Shown: positions 34,586-45,900, counted from the stretch's first letter. The stretch is 64,000 bases of DNA from Miscanthus floridulus (GCF_019320115.1 NC_089597.1:118860000-118923999), one strand, 5' to 3'. Numbers and translations: made by a program. Notes: a model not told the origin generated them from the letters alone.

Positions 34586-34932
34586 CTCCAACCGACATCA
34601 AGGCCGTGGGCTCCACCTCGCCCGACCTCTGGCTGCGGGCTCCGCCTCGCCCGACTCCAAGGTCATGTGATCCACCTCGCCCGACCTCTGGGCGCGGGCT
34701 CTGCCTCACCCGACACCGAGGCCGTGGGCTCCGCCTCGCCTGACCCCAGGTCGTGCGATCCGCATCGCCCGACCTCTAGGGACGGGCTCCGCCTCGCCTG
34801 ACACCGAGGCCACGGGTTCCGCCTCGCCTAATGTCTGAGGGCGGACTCTGCCTCACCTGATGTATGAGGGTGGGCTCCGCCTCACCCGACGTCTGAGGGC
34901 TAGCTCTATCTCACCCGATCCCTCGGGCATGG
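34586..34932 (+). repeat. Minisatellite in the LTR, about 12 units of 28-31 bp
   Basis: Units follow CTCCGCCTCGCCCGACC then CTGGGCGCGGG with variation. It sits in the U3 part of the LTR, upstream of its TATA box. ORFs across it are artefacts of the repeat. Confidence 0.8.
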
Positions 34933-35367
34933 CTCCTAACAAAAGCTCAAGCCGTAGCCAACCACTATGGGCCAGAAAGTACAACCCAAGGTTAAACTTA
35001 TGGCATCGTGCAGAGAGCGGTCACATCTCAACATGACCCGCCCCCACGACATGTCATTCCAGGGAACTCACATCACCCACTGTGACGGACGCGTGGTCAC
35101 TATGCTGCCTACTCCTTGAATGGCCGCTGATCAGCACACTGGTTCACCGCGCCGCCCGCTAGTTCGGAATGGGACGTCATGACCCGCTGACAACGCCAGG
35201 GCATGGCATCTTCTAGCGGACAGGCGCCCAGCATGGAGCTGTCCCTGTCACCACCTGCCGTGTCAGCGGGTCCCGCGCAAAGGAAAAGAAAGGTCCGGCG
35301 ACCTTGAAGGACTTTCTCTCTCTCGTTCTTCTCTTTTCTCCCGTTGTAACCCGTGCTTTCCCTTAGC

Positions 35368-35377
35368 CTATAAAAGG
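35368..35377 (+). promoter_or_regulatory. TATA box of the LTR promoter
   Basis: CCTATAAAAGGG about 330 bp before the LTR end. Position and sequence suit the U3/R promoter of the element. Confidence 0.55.
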
Positions 35378-36810
35378 GAAAGTAGGGCACCCCACTAAGG
35401 GGCATCGCACCGCATCAGATAAAAACCACTAGCATCGAGCCTCGAACACATAGCCGAGCAGTGACTAAGCTCTCGGTACCCCTACGTTCTTTCCACCAGA
35501 GACTTGGGACCTATCCCTCTCTCGCCCGGTTGTAACCCCTACTATGAACTTTTCAGTGCTAGTAACACGAGCAGCAGCAATGAACTGGACATAGGGATAT
35601 TCCGCCTGAACTAGTATAAACCTCGTGCCCTCTTAGCACACCATCCAAGCCAGACGCGCAATATTAGAAATTTACTCGTTGGTGTTTACTAAAAACACCG
35701 ACAGTTGGCAAGCTAGGTGGGGCCTTTTGCGCATCTCGACATCCACACCAGGCCTCGGATGGCTAATCGCAACATCAGCTGGGTCCCAAGCGCGCACGTG
35801 CGCTTCGGGGACCTGGACTTCATTATCACAACAGAGGGAGAGTTGGCGATGGCTCCCGCCGTTGTCCAACCTCTCCACTCCGTTGGCCTCGACTCGATCG
35901 CTGAGGCGCTTGAGGAGCTGTAGCTACACGTGGCGGAGGCCCACTCCCCTAGGAGCAACTAGCTCCTCAACTTCGACTACGGGAGGTCAGAGCGCCAGCT
36001 CGACGCCTTCCTGAGACCTCGACCATCCCAGGAAGACCTGTGCCACCTCACCTTCTTGTTCGTCAACGTCATGGCGCAGCTTGTCAAAAGGGAGCCGCGC
36101 TCTCTAGAATACCTCATCTGGAGCACTCCCAACAGCGCTCCCGTTCGGTCTTCGTAATGCTACAGAGACCGATGGCCACCTTGTCGCACGACGCACGCCT
36201 CCGTCCCCCTTGAACGATGAGTTTGTGGGGATGATCGAGTATATCACGGAGTCTTTCCATGACCTCCTCATGGGAGAATCAGAGTCACCCTCTAGCTTTG
36301 ACTCTAGCAAAGGGAGCCATCACCCCTCTCGTGAGTGTTTCATGATGAGTACCCTCGAGGGACACGTCGAAAGCATCCACAAGGAGGAGGCTACCCCGAC
36401 GAACAACCTCGATGATGAGGTCGAGGGGGAGATAGGAGCCCCACCCCGCCTATGGGTAGAGCAGCTGAAGGCCTAACACCTTGAGCTCGAGGAAGCATGA
36501 CTCCATCTCGAGCAGGAACATGAACCGGAGGATCATCGCGGACGATGAGGCTCTCCCACACTTTGCCCGGGTGAGCCAAAACATCGCTGCTGCGGTAGCC
36601 TTGCTCTGTGGGCTTTCGAGGCCCACGATGCCCGAGGATAGTCGGGCCTACCGTGAGATTCACACACTGCTCGAGCGTGCGGCGGCGCAGTAGGCTGAGA
36701 GCTCACTATCTCGGCGACATGAGCTCGATGCCAGCTAGCGCACACCCTTAGGGTGACCCGACAAGGATGCGTCAGTCCACCAGGCACCACAAGGTGGCAG
36801 GCGGTGCACC

Positions 36811-37860
36811 ATGGCCCTAGTGCATGAGCAGCTCGGTCGCAATCGCGACACACGCGACACCCTCGACGCCCACAAACGTACCCATGATGTTTTGAGAGAG
36901 GGAGCTAGCCATGGCTATCACCCTCATCGTGGCGGATGCTACGATAGCGATGAGGACCGAAGCCCAAGCCCTGGCCTGCCGGGGCCTCAGGCCTTCGGAC
37001 AACACATCCTCAACGCCGCCTTCCTGCCAAGGTACCGACCACCCACCAACATCCCGAAATACTCTGGGGAAACGAACCCAGATTGTGGCTCGAGGATTAT
37101 TGGCTTGCCTGTCAAGCCGGTGGAGTAGATAATGATGATTTCATTATCTGCAACCTTCCATTGTTCCTGGCCAACTCAATGCGAACATGGTTGGAACACC
37201 TTCCGCCCAACAGAATCCAAAGTTGGGCGGACCTAAAAGAGATCTTCGTGGGGAACTTCCAGGGCACTTACAAGCGCCCTGGGAACCTATGGGATCTCAA
37301 GAACTACCGACAGAAGGCTAGAGAAACCCTTCATAGGTACATCTGATGCTTCTCCCGGCAGTGCAACAAGTTGCCTAACATCGCCGACAACGATGTTATA
37401 GGAGCTAGGATGTAACGGCCCACGAACCACCAAGGAGCTCCTCAACATCGCCACTAGCCATGCCTCAAGCGAGGAGGCATTTAGAGTGATCTTCGACCGC
37501 CTAAAAGGCAAGGCAAGGCGGGACGAGGATGCCGGCGAAGGCGCCTCTAACTATTCCATCAAGTAGAAGAACAAGCAGCGGTGCGAGGGCTCATTCATGG
37601 CCGCCGCTGACCGCAAGGGGGCCGGAAGCTCACGGAGGGTGCTTCGGACCACTTCGAGAAGCTGCTCAAAGGGCCATGCCCAAGCCATTCCTTCCCCGTC
37701 AAGCATCTATACAAGGATTGTGGCCTCATGAAGCGGTTCTTGTCTGGAGGCTTCAATAGGGGGAGCATGGGAAGGACCCTAAGCCAACTGTGGACGACAC
37801 CGAGGGGACGGACAGCGGCTTTCCGAAGCCAAATGGCTGCCTCATGATCTTTGGAGGGTC
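36811..37860 (+). pseudogene. Degenerate gypsy gag
   Basis: Recognisable plant gypsy gag text in several frames: CYDSDEDRSPSPGLPGPQAF, RPPTNIPKYSGETNP, then after a frame change near 37080 WLEDYWLACQAGGVDNDDF and SWADLKEIFVGNFQGTY. A TGA follows at 37344, where relatives have an arginine. Further weak gag or linker similarity (HLYKDCGLMKRFLSGG, CLMIFGGSAAYDSK) runs to 37880. Non-functional. Confidence 0.75.
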
Positions 37861-37882
37861 GGCGGCCTATGACTCCAAGCGT

Positions 37883-38585
37883 CTGATTTTTTTTTATTTT
37901 TTAGCCCTTTTATGAAAAATTTTCACAAATATGCCTCTGGAGGTAAGATTTTAAAATCTGGACCCTTATCTTGGTGCCATCGTTGCTGGCGCCGAGCTCT
38001 TAGGCTCGATGCAGACGTGGCAGTGACATGGTAGGCAGCTCAACACCATAGATCTTGGCGTCGAGCTTGGCACCATGATCTATAGTGTTGAGGTGGTGTT
38101 TTAACCCTGGCCCAACCTTCCTGCCCGAGCCTTCTTCCTCTTCTTTCTCCTCCCTCTCGGGTTTTTTTCTCTCCCCACTTCGCCCTACCTCACGAATCGG
38201 CATATTGGACCTTAGAAACTTTGATTTGATCCGTAGATCTTCAAGAGCAAGGTATCCTTGCTCCCCTACTAGTTTTTTTTTGCATCGATTCGGTATATAT
38301 TAGTCGGATTTTTTAACTTAAGAATCGTCATTACTTAGGGTTTCATGCAATTCTTAATATTTGTATTATACAACCGTAGGATGCCAAGGCATGAAAAACT
38401 AGCAAACCAAGGTAACCTCAACGCATGTTGTTATGTTATGGGTTCATTGTTGTGCATTAAATGGGAAACCCTAGGTTTAGGGTTTAATGTTAATTGCTTT
38501 CGGTTCTTAGAACAAAATTGGTTGAATTATAGTTATGGCCGGATGACCAAAAATGCCTTCGACCCATTGCCTCTGCCTAGTGGTG
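37883..38585 (+). mobile_element. Fragment of another transposon (possibly MULE type)
   Basis: Starts abruptly with TTTTTAGCCCTTTTATGAAA, then a GCGCCGAGCTCTTAGGCTCG-like spacer, and an exon-like start ATGCCAAGGCATGAAAAACT (38382) followed by a GT donor. The general look is that of the terminal part and first exon of a grass DNA transposon, but I cannot name it firmly. It is cut at 38586 by an LTR. Confidence 0.4.
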
Positions 38586-41424
38586 TGTAACAGAACCACC
38601 CAATTTATACAAGATCAAGTACGGCTGTCCCCACTAACATATTGACACACGCATACTTTCACTTATATAAACCCGGTAGTCCGCCGAGTGTCCCAAAAGA
38701 CCTCGGTAAATCAACATCACAACCAAGATCACGTGATTAAGCAAATACACATCACATACACAGGGTTGCAGCGGAAATAATATTACAAATGGGTTCACAA
38801 ATAATAGTACAAGTTTGGGTTTCAAAACCGCTTAGTAAAAACAACATAGCTTTCAAATGATTACATTAATATAAGTTCCAAATATATGGCTAGCATAAGT
38901 GACATCATCCGACAAAAGCATATAGATGAGAAGTAAGTATAGAATCACCGAGCCCACCGGCGGTTAGCCACCATCTTCAACAGGCCAAGAACTTCACCTA
39001 CAACAAGGTGGGATAAACCCTGAGTACTCGAATGTACTCAGCCAGACTTACCCGTCGTAAACCAGAAATAAAGTGACACCAAGGATTATGCAAGGCTTTA
39101 TTTAGTGGGCTAGCTGACTCATTTGCGAAAAGCATAAGCTATCATGAAGCAACCATTTTAAGTACTTTGCATCATCTTTATTATGACCTATCCATCTAGG
39201 TAAGCACCTATACTATAGCAATCACTTGATTAACCAATAACATCCAGTTACCAACTTAGATTTAGCATATCCCATACCATCCATATAACCATCAGTGTTC
39301 CATCATAATTACTACGATGCTGTAGCTCGAGTCAAGTGCTCACTATCCAGGAGCGATGGCGATTCGAATCAATTCCTAACCAGCTGGTGATTTATTCCTC
39401 ACACAAACCACACTCACCGATCAAGTGAGCTACAGATCACTAATGACACTTTCCAAGTAGCCACGGGATAACAATCATGGACCACACTACCCAGGGACCG
39501 CCCGACAGCCAGGACACACCTTGGGCTCATTCTTCGCATCCCTGTCATACCCCCTTCAGCACCAGTCTTCCAATCCGAGTTTATCCCGGCTTGAATAGTG
39601 TCACTAGCTTCACGGTCGAAAGGTACTTTATTCGGCCAGCTAAATGTGAGGCATACGTTCAACATGACAAGAGGGACGAGCAACGATCGGTCCTTAATTG
39701 ACACAGACGAAAAACTAACAGCACCCCAGAACCCTGTCTGGTTGCCTCCAACTTTTTCGTCCGGTCTCCAATTATCCATCACACATGGTTAATTCCAGGA
39801 TATCATTCTTTCCATAGTTAAATTCTTCTAGTAATCACCTATAAATGTAGGTGACCGAAAATCACCGATCGCTACCGGTCTAAGCAAGGCTAAGCAGTTA
39901 TTCGATCCCGACCTAACAGGGTAAAAAGGTAATAAGGTAGGCAAGGATAGTAATAAATGCATCAACGGTTTCAATCAACTCCTACAACTTAATGCAACAA
40001 TATATAAACTCATATATAGAAAGAATTGCTTTTATAAAGTAGGAGACTTAGAATGCTCCAGGGCTTGCCTGGGATTCCACACTTAGGTTAGTGTTTGTTA
40101 GATGACACTCGCTAAGTGAGCATCTCCTGTCCTAGCACTTGTCCAGTCCTTCCACCTTCGGGATAGGTCCACCATACACCGTCTTCGGGTTCGGCTCCAA
40201 CATCACATCCTTCACGTGGTTCATCTAGCGCACCTAGATGAGATGCAAGATGCAAGTGCATGAATATGAAGAATGGTAATACAAGAGGCATCACATAAAC
40301 ATTCAAGACAAACACAAGATTATGCAAGACATAGACACCAATAGCTATTTAACTAACATCACACAACTAACTATAGAGAGCAAGCACATCAAGCATGACA
40401 CAAGTTTTACAAGGTCATAAGTATCATAACTTGACCATCAACAAGGGCATAAGCCACACTTAGCAACACATGGAGTAAACAACCACAACTAGCATATCTC
40501 TATTTCTGGACTAGAAACAACAGCTTCATGTTTGGATCATAACTACCAATAGCCATGCAACAAGACATTCTGGAAAGCTTATGGAATTTTCTACAATTCA
40601 TCTTTAATCATATTAGCATGATTCTCAAGTTAACTAAGTCAAATATACCCATTTACAGAAACTGGTCCACAATTGACAGAGAGCAGCCATTTCTGAAACC
40701 CAACTTTAGACAGGCATAACTCACAAACCACAAGCCCAAATACCACCAAATTTTAACAGCAGCTAGATACATGAAGTATCTACAACTTTGTTATTATCAC
40801 CAAAAGCTCATTCAAATCCTAACTAGATCAAACACTAGCATCTTTCAGATCTGCTCAGAATACAATCAAAACCTGACAGAAGACTTAAAAGTCATGTAAC
40901 TCCTACACTATCTGGCCTATGACCTTACAATTTTAACACAAGCAAGATCATGAAATTTTCTACAACTTTTGTATTCTCTACAACCATAGCAAACATCATT
41001 TACACCACTAAAATAATTGCACAAGCAAAACTGCAAATGCAACCCAACAGCAGTGGTACAGAAAACTGATAGGAACTTCAGAGAAGCATAACTGGAGTTC
41101 TAGACCTCCAACAAACATGAACCATAACTTTTTGAAAAGCTTAGGAAGTTACCTACAACTTTATTATTCTCATATTAAGATGATTCTATAGTTAGAAGGG
41201 TCAATTAATCCAATAATTGCATCTCTGTCCAAAACATAGATAGAGACTGACATGCCACTTTAAACAGCTATAAATGGAATTATACATGTCCAATAAATGT
41301 GGTTCTATACTTTTTAGAAATCTTATCAATTTCTAAACAACTTTGTTGTAAACACCTCAAGCTAATTCTACTATTAAGAAGGCCCCACAGTAAGAACAAG
41401 GAAACCCTCTCTGGGTTTGGGCAG
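38586..41424 (-). mobile_element. Probable long LTR or non-coding part of a gypsy element
   Basis: Begins TGTAACAGAACCACCCAATT, which fits the end of an LTR read backwards. It has no coding ORFs for 2.8 kb and includes the phrase GATAAACCCTGAGTACTCGA, common in long LTRs of grass gypsy elements. It runs into the assembly gap, so the other end cannot be seen. Naming is by general resemblance. Confidence 0.5.
40560..41360. repeat. Degenerate tandem repeat, about 185-bp period, five units
   Basis: The motif (GAA)TTTTCTACAACTTTGTTATT recurs at about 40590, 40780, 40960, 41153 and 41333, each preceded by an ACC/CAA-rich segment. Spacing is 180-193 bp, so this is an ancient tandem array within the LTR-like stretch. 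It may continue into the gap. Confidence 0.65.
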
Positions 41425-41524
41425 NNNNNNNNNNNNNNNNNNNNNNNNNNNNNNNNNNNNNNNNNNNNNNNNNNNNNNNNNNNNNNNNNNNNNNNNNNNN
41501 NNNNNNNNNNNNNNNNNNNNNNNN
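41425..41524. other. Assembly gap (100 N)
   Basis: Exactly 100 Ns, the usual placeholder for a gap of unknown length. It separates the gypsy LTR-like stretch from a copia LTR, so a collapsed repeat is likely. ORFs crossing it are meaningless. Confidence 0.98.
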
Positions 41525-41578
41525 GCCGGCTGATAAGTTCAAGCGACCAGGCCCGTAGAGCTTGTCGTGCTGATAATG

Positions 41579-41848
41579 TGTTATAAAACACATCTCCAAC
41601 GGTTAGGACCTTCCCCTCTTACTCTCTCATGATCAACATAGTAGATGAAAGTAAAACACATAGACACAAGAAATAGGAAGACTATTCTTTATTTCTCTGA
41701 ATATTGATGATTACAACATGGAGTTCCCACGTATGTATAGTCCTGTCAAGGCCTAAGAGTTTGTTAAAAAGCTCACATACAAACAGACTCGGATTAGAAA
41801 TCCTTCTTCTCCTTTTCTTCTAGGGTAAAGCCCATATATTTTACAACA
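41579..41848 (-). repeat. Ty1/copia LTR (270 bp) with adjacent primer site
   Basis: On the minus strand it begins TGTTGTAAAATATATGGGCT and ends TTTTATAACA, so the ends mirror each other (TGTTRTAAAA). Next to it (41545-41578) is CATTATCAGCACGACAAGCT on the minus strand, resembling the ATTATCAGCACG primer-site region of grass copia elements. Only this LTR and a few bases of the interior are seen before the gap. Confidence 0.7.
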
Positions 41849-42319
41849 AAACCGACTGCATACTGGGGATGGCACGAAGTTTCTCGGTGAGGATTTCCAG
41901 ACAATACCAAATATCCCATAGAATTCTTGTGCCTCCCGCAGTAGTGCACGGGTAATTGTATCGCTTTTAAACAGTATATAATACAGGATCAAATTCGAAT
42001 TATCATTGACATTATTTTTTCTCATTGCCACGCACGGGCACGATCATAGTGTGAACCAAAAATACAAGATGTAGTAGCATACTACCTTATTCTCTCTGGG
42101 CAGCAGCATGCAAGAAATCTTGGAATGGATGTTTCTGAACAGGAATACGCAACTCCAATAATAGCAGTGCAGGATGCACAAAGAAAGTATGCATATATGC
42201 CGATGCACAGCCTCAGAACAAAACAATTCAGATAACAAATATATTTCTAATCGAACTAGGAGTTAAAAGTTGTATTTACAAATCTAATTGAACTAAGCCC
42301 ACGTAGGAAAATCCGCTGG
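41849..42319. other. Intergenic, nothing recognised
   Basis: AT-rich DNA downstream of the KIB1-4 pseudogene (its 3' flank). No gene, repeat or RNA is supported. Confidence 0.5.
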
Positions 42320-43720
42320 TTACAAATTATGAGTGATCCAGACCTCAGACGGAATTATTCCGTAGAACAATTCGTTAACATCGCAAAAGGGAATAGCGCG
42401 CTCAAGTTTTCTTCTTTCCAGGTCGTACGTTCTTACGCCTCCCCAAACAGGTAGTCGAGAAAGGAAATCAACTGCATGTCGTGTCATCCCAGGAGAAGAG
42501 AAATATATACAGCGAGGTCGTGTCCCACGCAAATTCTGGGTGGGTAAGCATGCGGAGTGATTCAATCCAAGGAATAATGCATGATCCATTAAAACATTCT
42601 CTTGCACCACCACCATCTTGCGTGCATCTGGATCAACCTTGCAGATTCTGAATTCAATACCATCCGGGTACCAGAGATCAAGACCTGCACGGACCTGCAG
42701 GAGATCGCCCCACGGCGTCGACACCAGATGCCGAGATGCCTAGTGAGGACACGTCCTGGGAGGCTTGCCGATGCGGCAACAACCACTTCCCTTGTCGTTG
42801 CTCCATCCTCTCCATCAAGATCCCATTTTCCCACCATCTCACGCAACGTCACCGTGTAGAAGCTCCCTTTGTGGTATACACAATCGAGATACTTGTCTCC
42901 ACCGCTTAGAGTTGAAGCCACCTGCCACTTTTTCTGCCCTGCCTTAACAAAAGAAAGCCATCCACTATTCCACTATCACGGTGGATGATCATTAAGACAT
43001 AGCCACTGCCTTTGGATGGACTGCGAGACAGCACCGCCTTTTGGTAGAACCATATCCCAAAACAATGCGCTGGATAGCGTAAACCGCCTGTTCCCTTGCA
43101 GTAGTGTTCCAAGTTCCCTTCGCTACTATAGACCGCCTCCACGTCTGTGAAATCAGGGCATGATTGGTTGGAGAGCCAGCCTCGAGCCAGGATGGCTAGG
43201 CTGTGCAGGACCAAAGAAACCGAGTTGAGCTCGTGCAAGTGGTCGTGTTTGGTTGTCTTTGTTGTTGGTTCAGTACGAGATGAGATCATGTTTGGTTGTA
43301 TGCATGAATCAAAGTTTTGGGTGTCTAACACGTGGGCCCCTGTACCATGCGTGAATCAAGCCGTCCTGTATGGAGAGGGAAGTGAAAATTGAGAAGAAGG
43401 AGACGTGCGGGATGGAGGAGGGCAATTGAACGAAAGGATGCAGGCGAAAGGTGCGAGCAGGGGGAACCAAACACGGCCGCAATGCACCGAATAATACCGG
43501 ATGGGTCTTCGGAAGGCGTGAGCGGGGTAACCAATCACGCCCTCAGTGACTGGTGGGAGGGTGATCCTGGCCAAGGTGACAGGGTTGTAAAGCACGAGAC
43601 TGGCGCGGTTATTCGCCAAAATAAGCCATCCGTGAGAAGCTCCACGACATGCAACAAAGCAGCCCGTTGGAAAACTGACACCATAAGACGGCCGGACGGG
43701 GATGGGAATCGCGCTGCTGG
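42320..43720 (-). pseudogene. DUF295/KIB1-4 beta-propeller protein pseudogene
   Basis: Reads in order LILANNRASLVLYNPVTLAR, LPPVT, [387-bp MITE], FTDVEAVYSSEGNLEHY, GIWFYQKAVLSRSPSKGSGY, GQKKWQVASTLSGGDKY, VYHKGSFYTVT, STPWGDLLQVRAG, MVVVQENVLMDHALFLGLNH and the TAA stop at 42320. This is the DUF295 (KIB1-4) domain, usually paired with an F-box in grass proteins. Besides the MITE, single-base shifts occur near 42960-42980 and 42728-42740. An N-terminal F-box is not found, and the 5' part above 43700 is unclear. Non-functional. Members of this family are thought to be targeting subunits, but no role can be given here. Confidence 0.8.
43156..43542. mobile_element. MITE inserted in the KIB1-4 exon, 387 bp
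   Basis: Inverted ends: GGGCATGATTGGTTGG on the left, and GGGCGTGATTGGTTACC read inward from the right. Direct TCA trinucleotides flank it (43153-43155 and 43543-43545). Taking it out with one TCA restores the domain reading across the junction (PPVT-DFTDVEAVY), which fixes the borders exactly. A 3-bp duplication suggests PIF/Harbinger type, although TCA is not the usual TWA. Confidence 0.8.
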
Positions 43721-44410
43721 TGATGGTCGAGGAGGAGCTCCTGCTTTCTCCTCTGTGTCTGGACCGGTTGGGGTAAGAATTTGGCCCAACAGACCAGCGT
43801 TACCTCAGACTGGGCCGAAAATTCACATGTAGTATAAGAAGTACTTTGGGCCACGTCTAGGGCTACGGCCCTAGTGCCCTAGGCCCATATCCACTCAAAG
43901 CGAACAAACCCAACTATACTTCGGACAGTTCCCTCAAAAAAAAAATTACTTCGGACAAGGAGTCTCTTCTAATAATTATTAGGCCTATAGTAAAGAAATT
44001 GCGAATTGAAATCCAACTCGGACAAACACCCTGTCCACCAAGAAACCCATACTCCCTCCATACTGCTAAAGGAGGTCGTTCTGGGCTCAGTTTGAAATCA
44101 AGCAAAAGAAGTCGTTTTGGCTTCGAGGGAGAAAAGTGGACGCCGGTACCCCTCTGCTTTGGCTCCCGTGTCCACGTTAATAGCGCATGCGCCGCTGCAT
44201 GCCGCGATTCCAGGAACCTTGACTCAGCGCCTATTGCTTCGCCTCCTGCATGCTGCTATTAATCGCGCACGCCGCCGCCGCATGCCGCGATTCCAGCTCA
44301 CGGTCGCTCCTCGCAGCTCGCCCCTCGCCGCTAGCTCTTCTTCTCCACGCCGCACACCAGCTCGCCCTCGCTCCACGCCGCACACGGCTCGCCCTCGCCC
44401 TAGCAGTTCC

Positions 44411-45112
44411 ATGGATGCGGCGGACTCGACGCCGGATCAGTTCGCCCCGGACTCCGTGGCCGCGGACTCAGAGATGATGGAGGAGGTTGCGGACTCCATG
44501 GCCGCGGACTCGGAGGAGATCGTTCCTGAGTCGGAGGAGATGATCGTCACGCCGGAGTCGCAGCAGTTCGTCGTGCCGGAGTCCCAGTAGTTCATCGCGC
44601 CGGAGTCGCAGCAGTTCATCTCGCCGGAGTCGGAGGAGATGATCGTCGCGCCAGAGTCGCAGCAGTTCGTCGTGCCGGAGTGCCAGCAGTTCGTCGCGCC
44701 GGAGTCGCAGCAGTTCATCTCGCCAGAGTCGGAGGAGATCGTCTCGCCGGAGTCGGAGGAGATCGTGGTGCCGGATTCTTCGCCACCGGGCGCTTTTATT
44801 TGCGGCACCTGTCAAGTCGTTCATCTTAACCGTGAAGCATGGGATCGTGTGCACACTGGGCGCTATCCATGCTCTCGCTGCGGTCTCAAGCACGCAGACT
44901 ACTTGTTCTTCGCTATTGTTCATGGCTTCGATTATTTCGAGTGCGAGTTTTTCATTCCAGATGTCAAGAATGTCATGTTCGGAGTCGGCATGGAGCAAAT
45001 TGTGCTGCCTGCAGACGTGCTCAAGAAGGTCGAAGAGGAGGCTAAGGAGAGGCGCAAGCGCAAGCTCGCTGCCAAGAAGGCTATGGAGGACGCCAAAGCC
45101 GCGCAGCGGTAA
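44411..45112 (+). pseudogene. Unrecognised repeat protein with CxxC...CxxC module, one in-frame stop
   Basis: From ATG 44411 (context TTCCATGG) the frame runs to TAA at 45111, broken only by TAG at 44588-44590, where the repeat pattern predicts CAG (Gln). Without the stop it would be about 233 residues. Three parts: an acidic start (MDAADSTPDQFAPDSVAADS); about ten 8-9-residue repeats of the form (V/I)xPES(QQF/EEMI) at 44510-44780; then a compact C-terminal region with CGTC...CSRC spacing (ICGTCQVVHLN, YPCSRCGLKHADYLFF) and a charged tail (KKVEEEAKERRKRK). The two CxxC pairs could bind zinc. I do not recognise the family. The frame is also open upstream to 44117. The lone stop means either recent decay or an error. 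Confidence 0.5.
44510..44780 (+). repeat. 24-27-bp coding tandem repeat, about 10 units
   Basis: Units follow GTCGTGCCGGAGTCCCAGCAG then TTC, with a second version GAGTCGGAGGAGATGATC. They encode xxPESQQF or xxPESEEMI. The two versions alternate in blocks, suggesting unequal exchange. The reverse strand is also open here, a by-product of the repeat. Confidence 0.75.
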
Positions 45113-45189
45113 GATCATTAAAATTGAGTTCATTACAGCAACAGTTCATTAAGATCATTACAGCAAGAGTAACCATCAATCTACTTCTT

Positions 45190-45560
45190 TCATGCAGCAA
45201 GACTATCCTCGGCTTCAACTAGGAAAGATGGATCACAAGGAATACAAGATGGCAGCAGACCTTGTCTTTCCAATGCTCCTTTTTTCATGTGAGGTATCTT
45301 AAAGTTGTTGCAACCTTTCTTCTTCATAGCTTCCATCAAAACACCTTGTAGTGTTAGAAACATGTCTTTCTTCTTCATCGTCTAGTTGCTCGTCCAGATG
45401 AAGCACGGCGTCGGCGTCGATGTCGGCGTCAGCGTCGGCGGGCTCGTTGAAATCAAACACGACGTCGACGGCGGCGTCGACGGGCTCGTTGAGATCAAAC
45501 ATGTTGCCTTCATCATCTTGGGATGCCAGCAAGTTGAGATCGAACCTAGGAATATAATCC
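45190..45560 (-). pseudogene. Possible mariner-type transposase N-terminus, frameshifted
   Basis: The minus-strand text reads DYIPRFDLNLLASQDDEGN, MFDLNEPVDAAVDVV, FDFNEPADADADIDAD, then RHVSNTTR. In a second frame it continues QGVLMEAMKKKGCNNF, then IPHMKKGA to a TGA. Repeated FDLN words followed by an LSNTxRxxxxEALxxKSxxG-like helix-turn-helix start recall plant mariner-like transposases. A 1-nt shift near 45348 is needed to join them. No catalytic DDD part follows. The assignment is tentative, from memory of the family and the matching TIRs. No clear ATG is seen for the first frame. Confidence 0.4.
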
Positions 45561-45640
45561 GATATTTGTAGCTGAACTAGCTAGCAGCATAAACAGGAAC
45601 ACAAGGAGACGAATAGAACGCTCGTTTGGAGAGAAAAAGA

Positions 45641-45650
45641 CTATTTATAG
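45641..45650 (-). promoter_or_regulatory. TATA box for the minus-strand ORF
   Basis: CTATAAATAG on the minus strand, about 80 bp upstream of the transposase-like coding text. Confidence 0.5.
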
Positions 45651-45900
45651 AGTGGCAAAGGCTAGCAGCACCAGGCGCTTGATCGATGAAAATTGAAATA
45701 AAAAAGCGGCAGCAGTCGGCGCGCAAGGCAGCAGCAGCAAAAACACGGAAAAATTCGACCAAAACCGGCAGCAGTCACGCGCGCAAGCATCAGCAGCGAA
45801 AACACGGCCAAAAATGCCACGGGTGGCCAAAACGCGCGCGCGAACCCAGCCCTCCATGCTGCCATGCAAAATGAGCCAACAAAAATAGTCCCTGGTTTGA

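Larger units (their letters stand above)
34496..35703 (+). repeat. 5' LTR of the truncated gypsy element
   Basis: Begins TGTCGGGGACCAATACTAGG and ends AAAACACCGACA, so the ends pair (TGTCGG/CCGACA). It is followed directly by GTTGGCAAGCTAGGTGGGG, a worn version of the primer-site region common next to such LTRs in grasses. Confidence 0.85.
34496..37882 (+). mobile_element. Truncated Ty3/gypsy retrotransposon
   Basis: A 5' LTR (34496-35703), a degraded primer site and leader, and a decayed gag region to about 37882, where the sequence switches to another element. pol and the 3' LTR are missing. The possible left target-site copy is GCAGG (34491-34495); its partner is lost. Confidence 0.8.

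Noticed and set aside
34574..34801. 75-codon ORF with RPTS/LRLA repeats
   Set aside because: Translation of the LTR minisatellite.
41280..41599. ORFs crossing the N run
   Set aside because: They read through unknown sequence.
44468..45133. 221-codon minus-strand ORF with repeated LLRLRRDE-like text
   Set aside because: Reverse complement of the PES-repeat coding array. The plus-strand reading has the cysteine-pair domain and a good start context, so it is preferred, though the repeat leaves both strands open.
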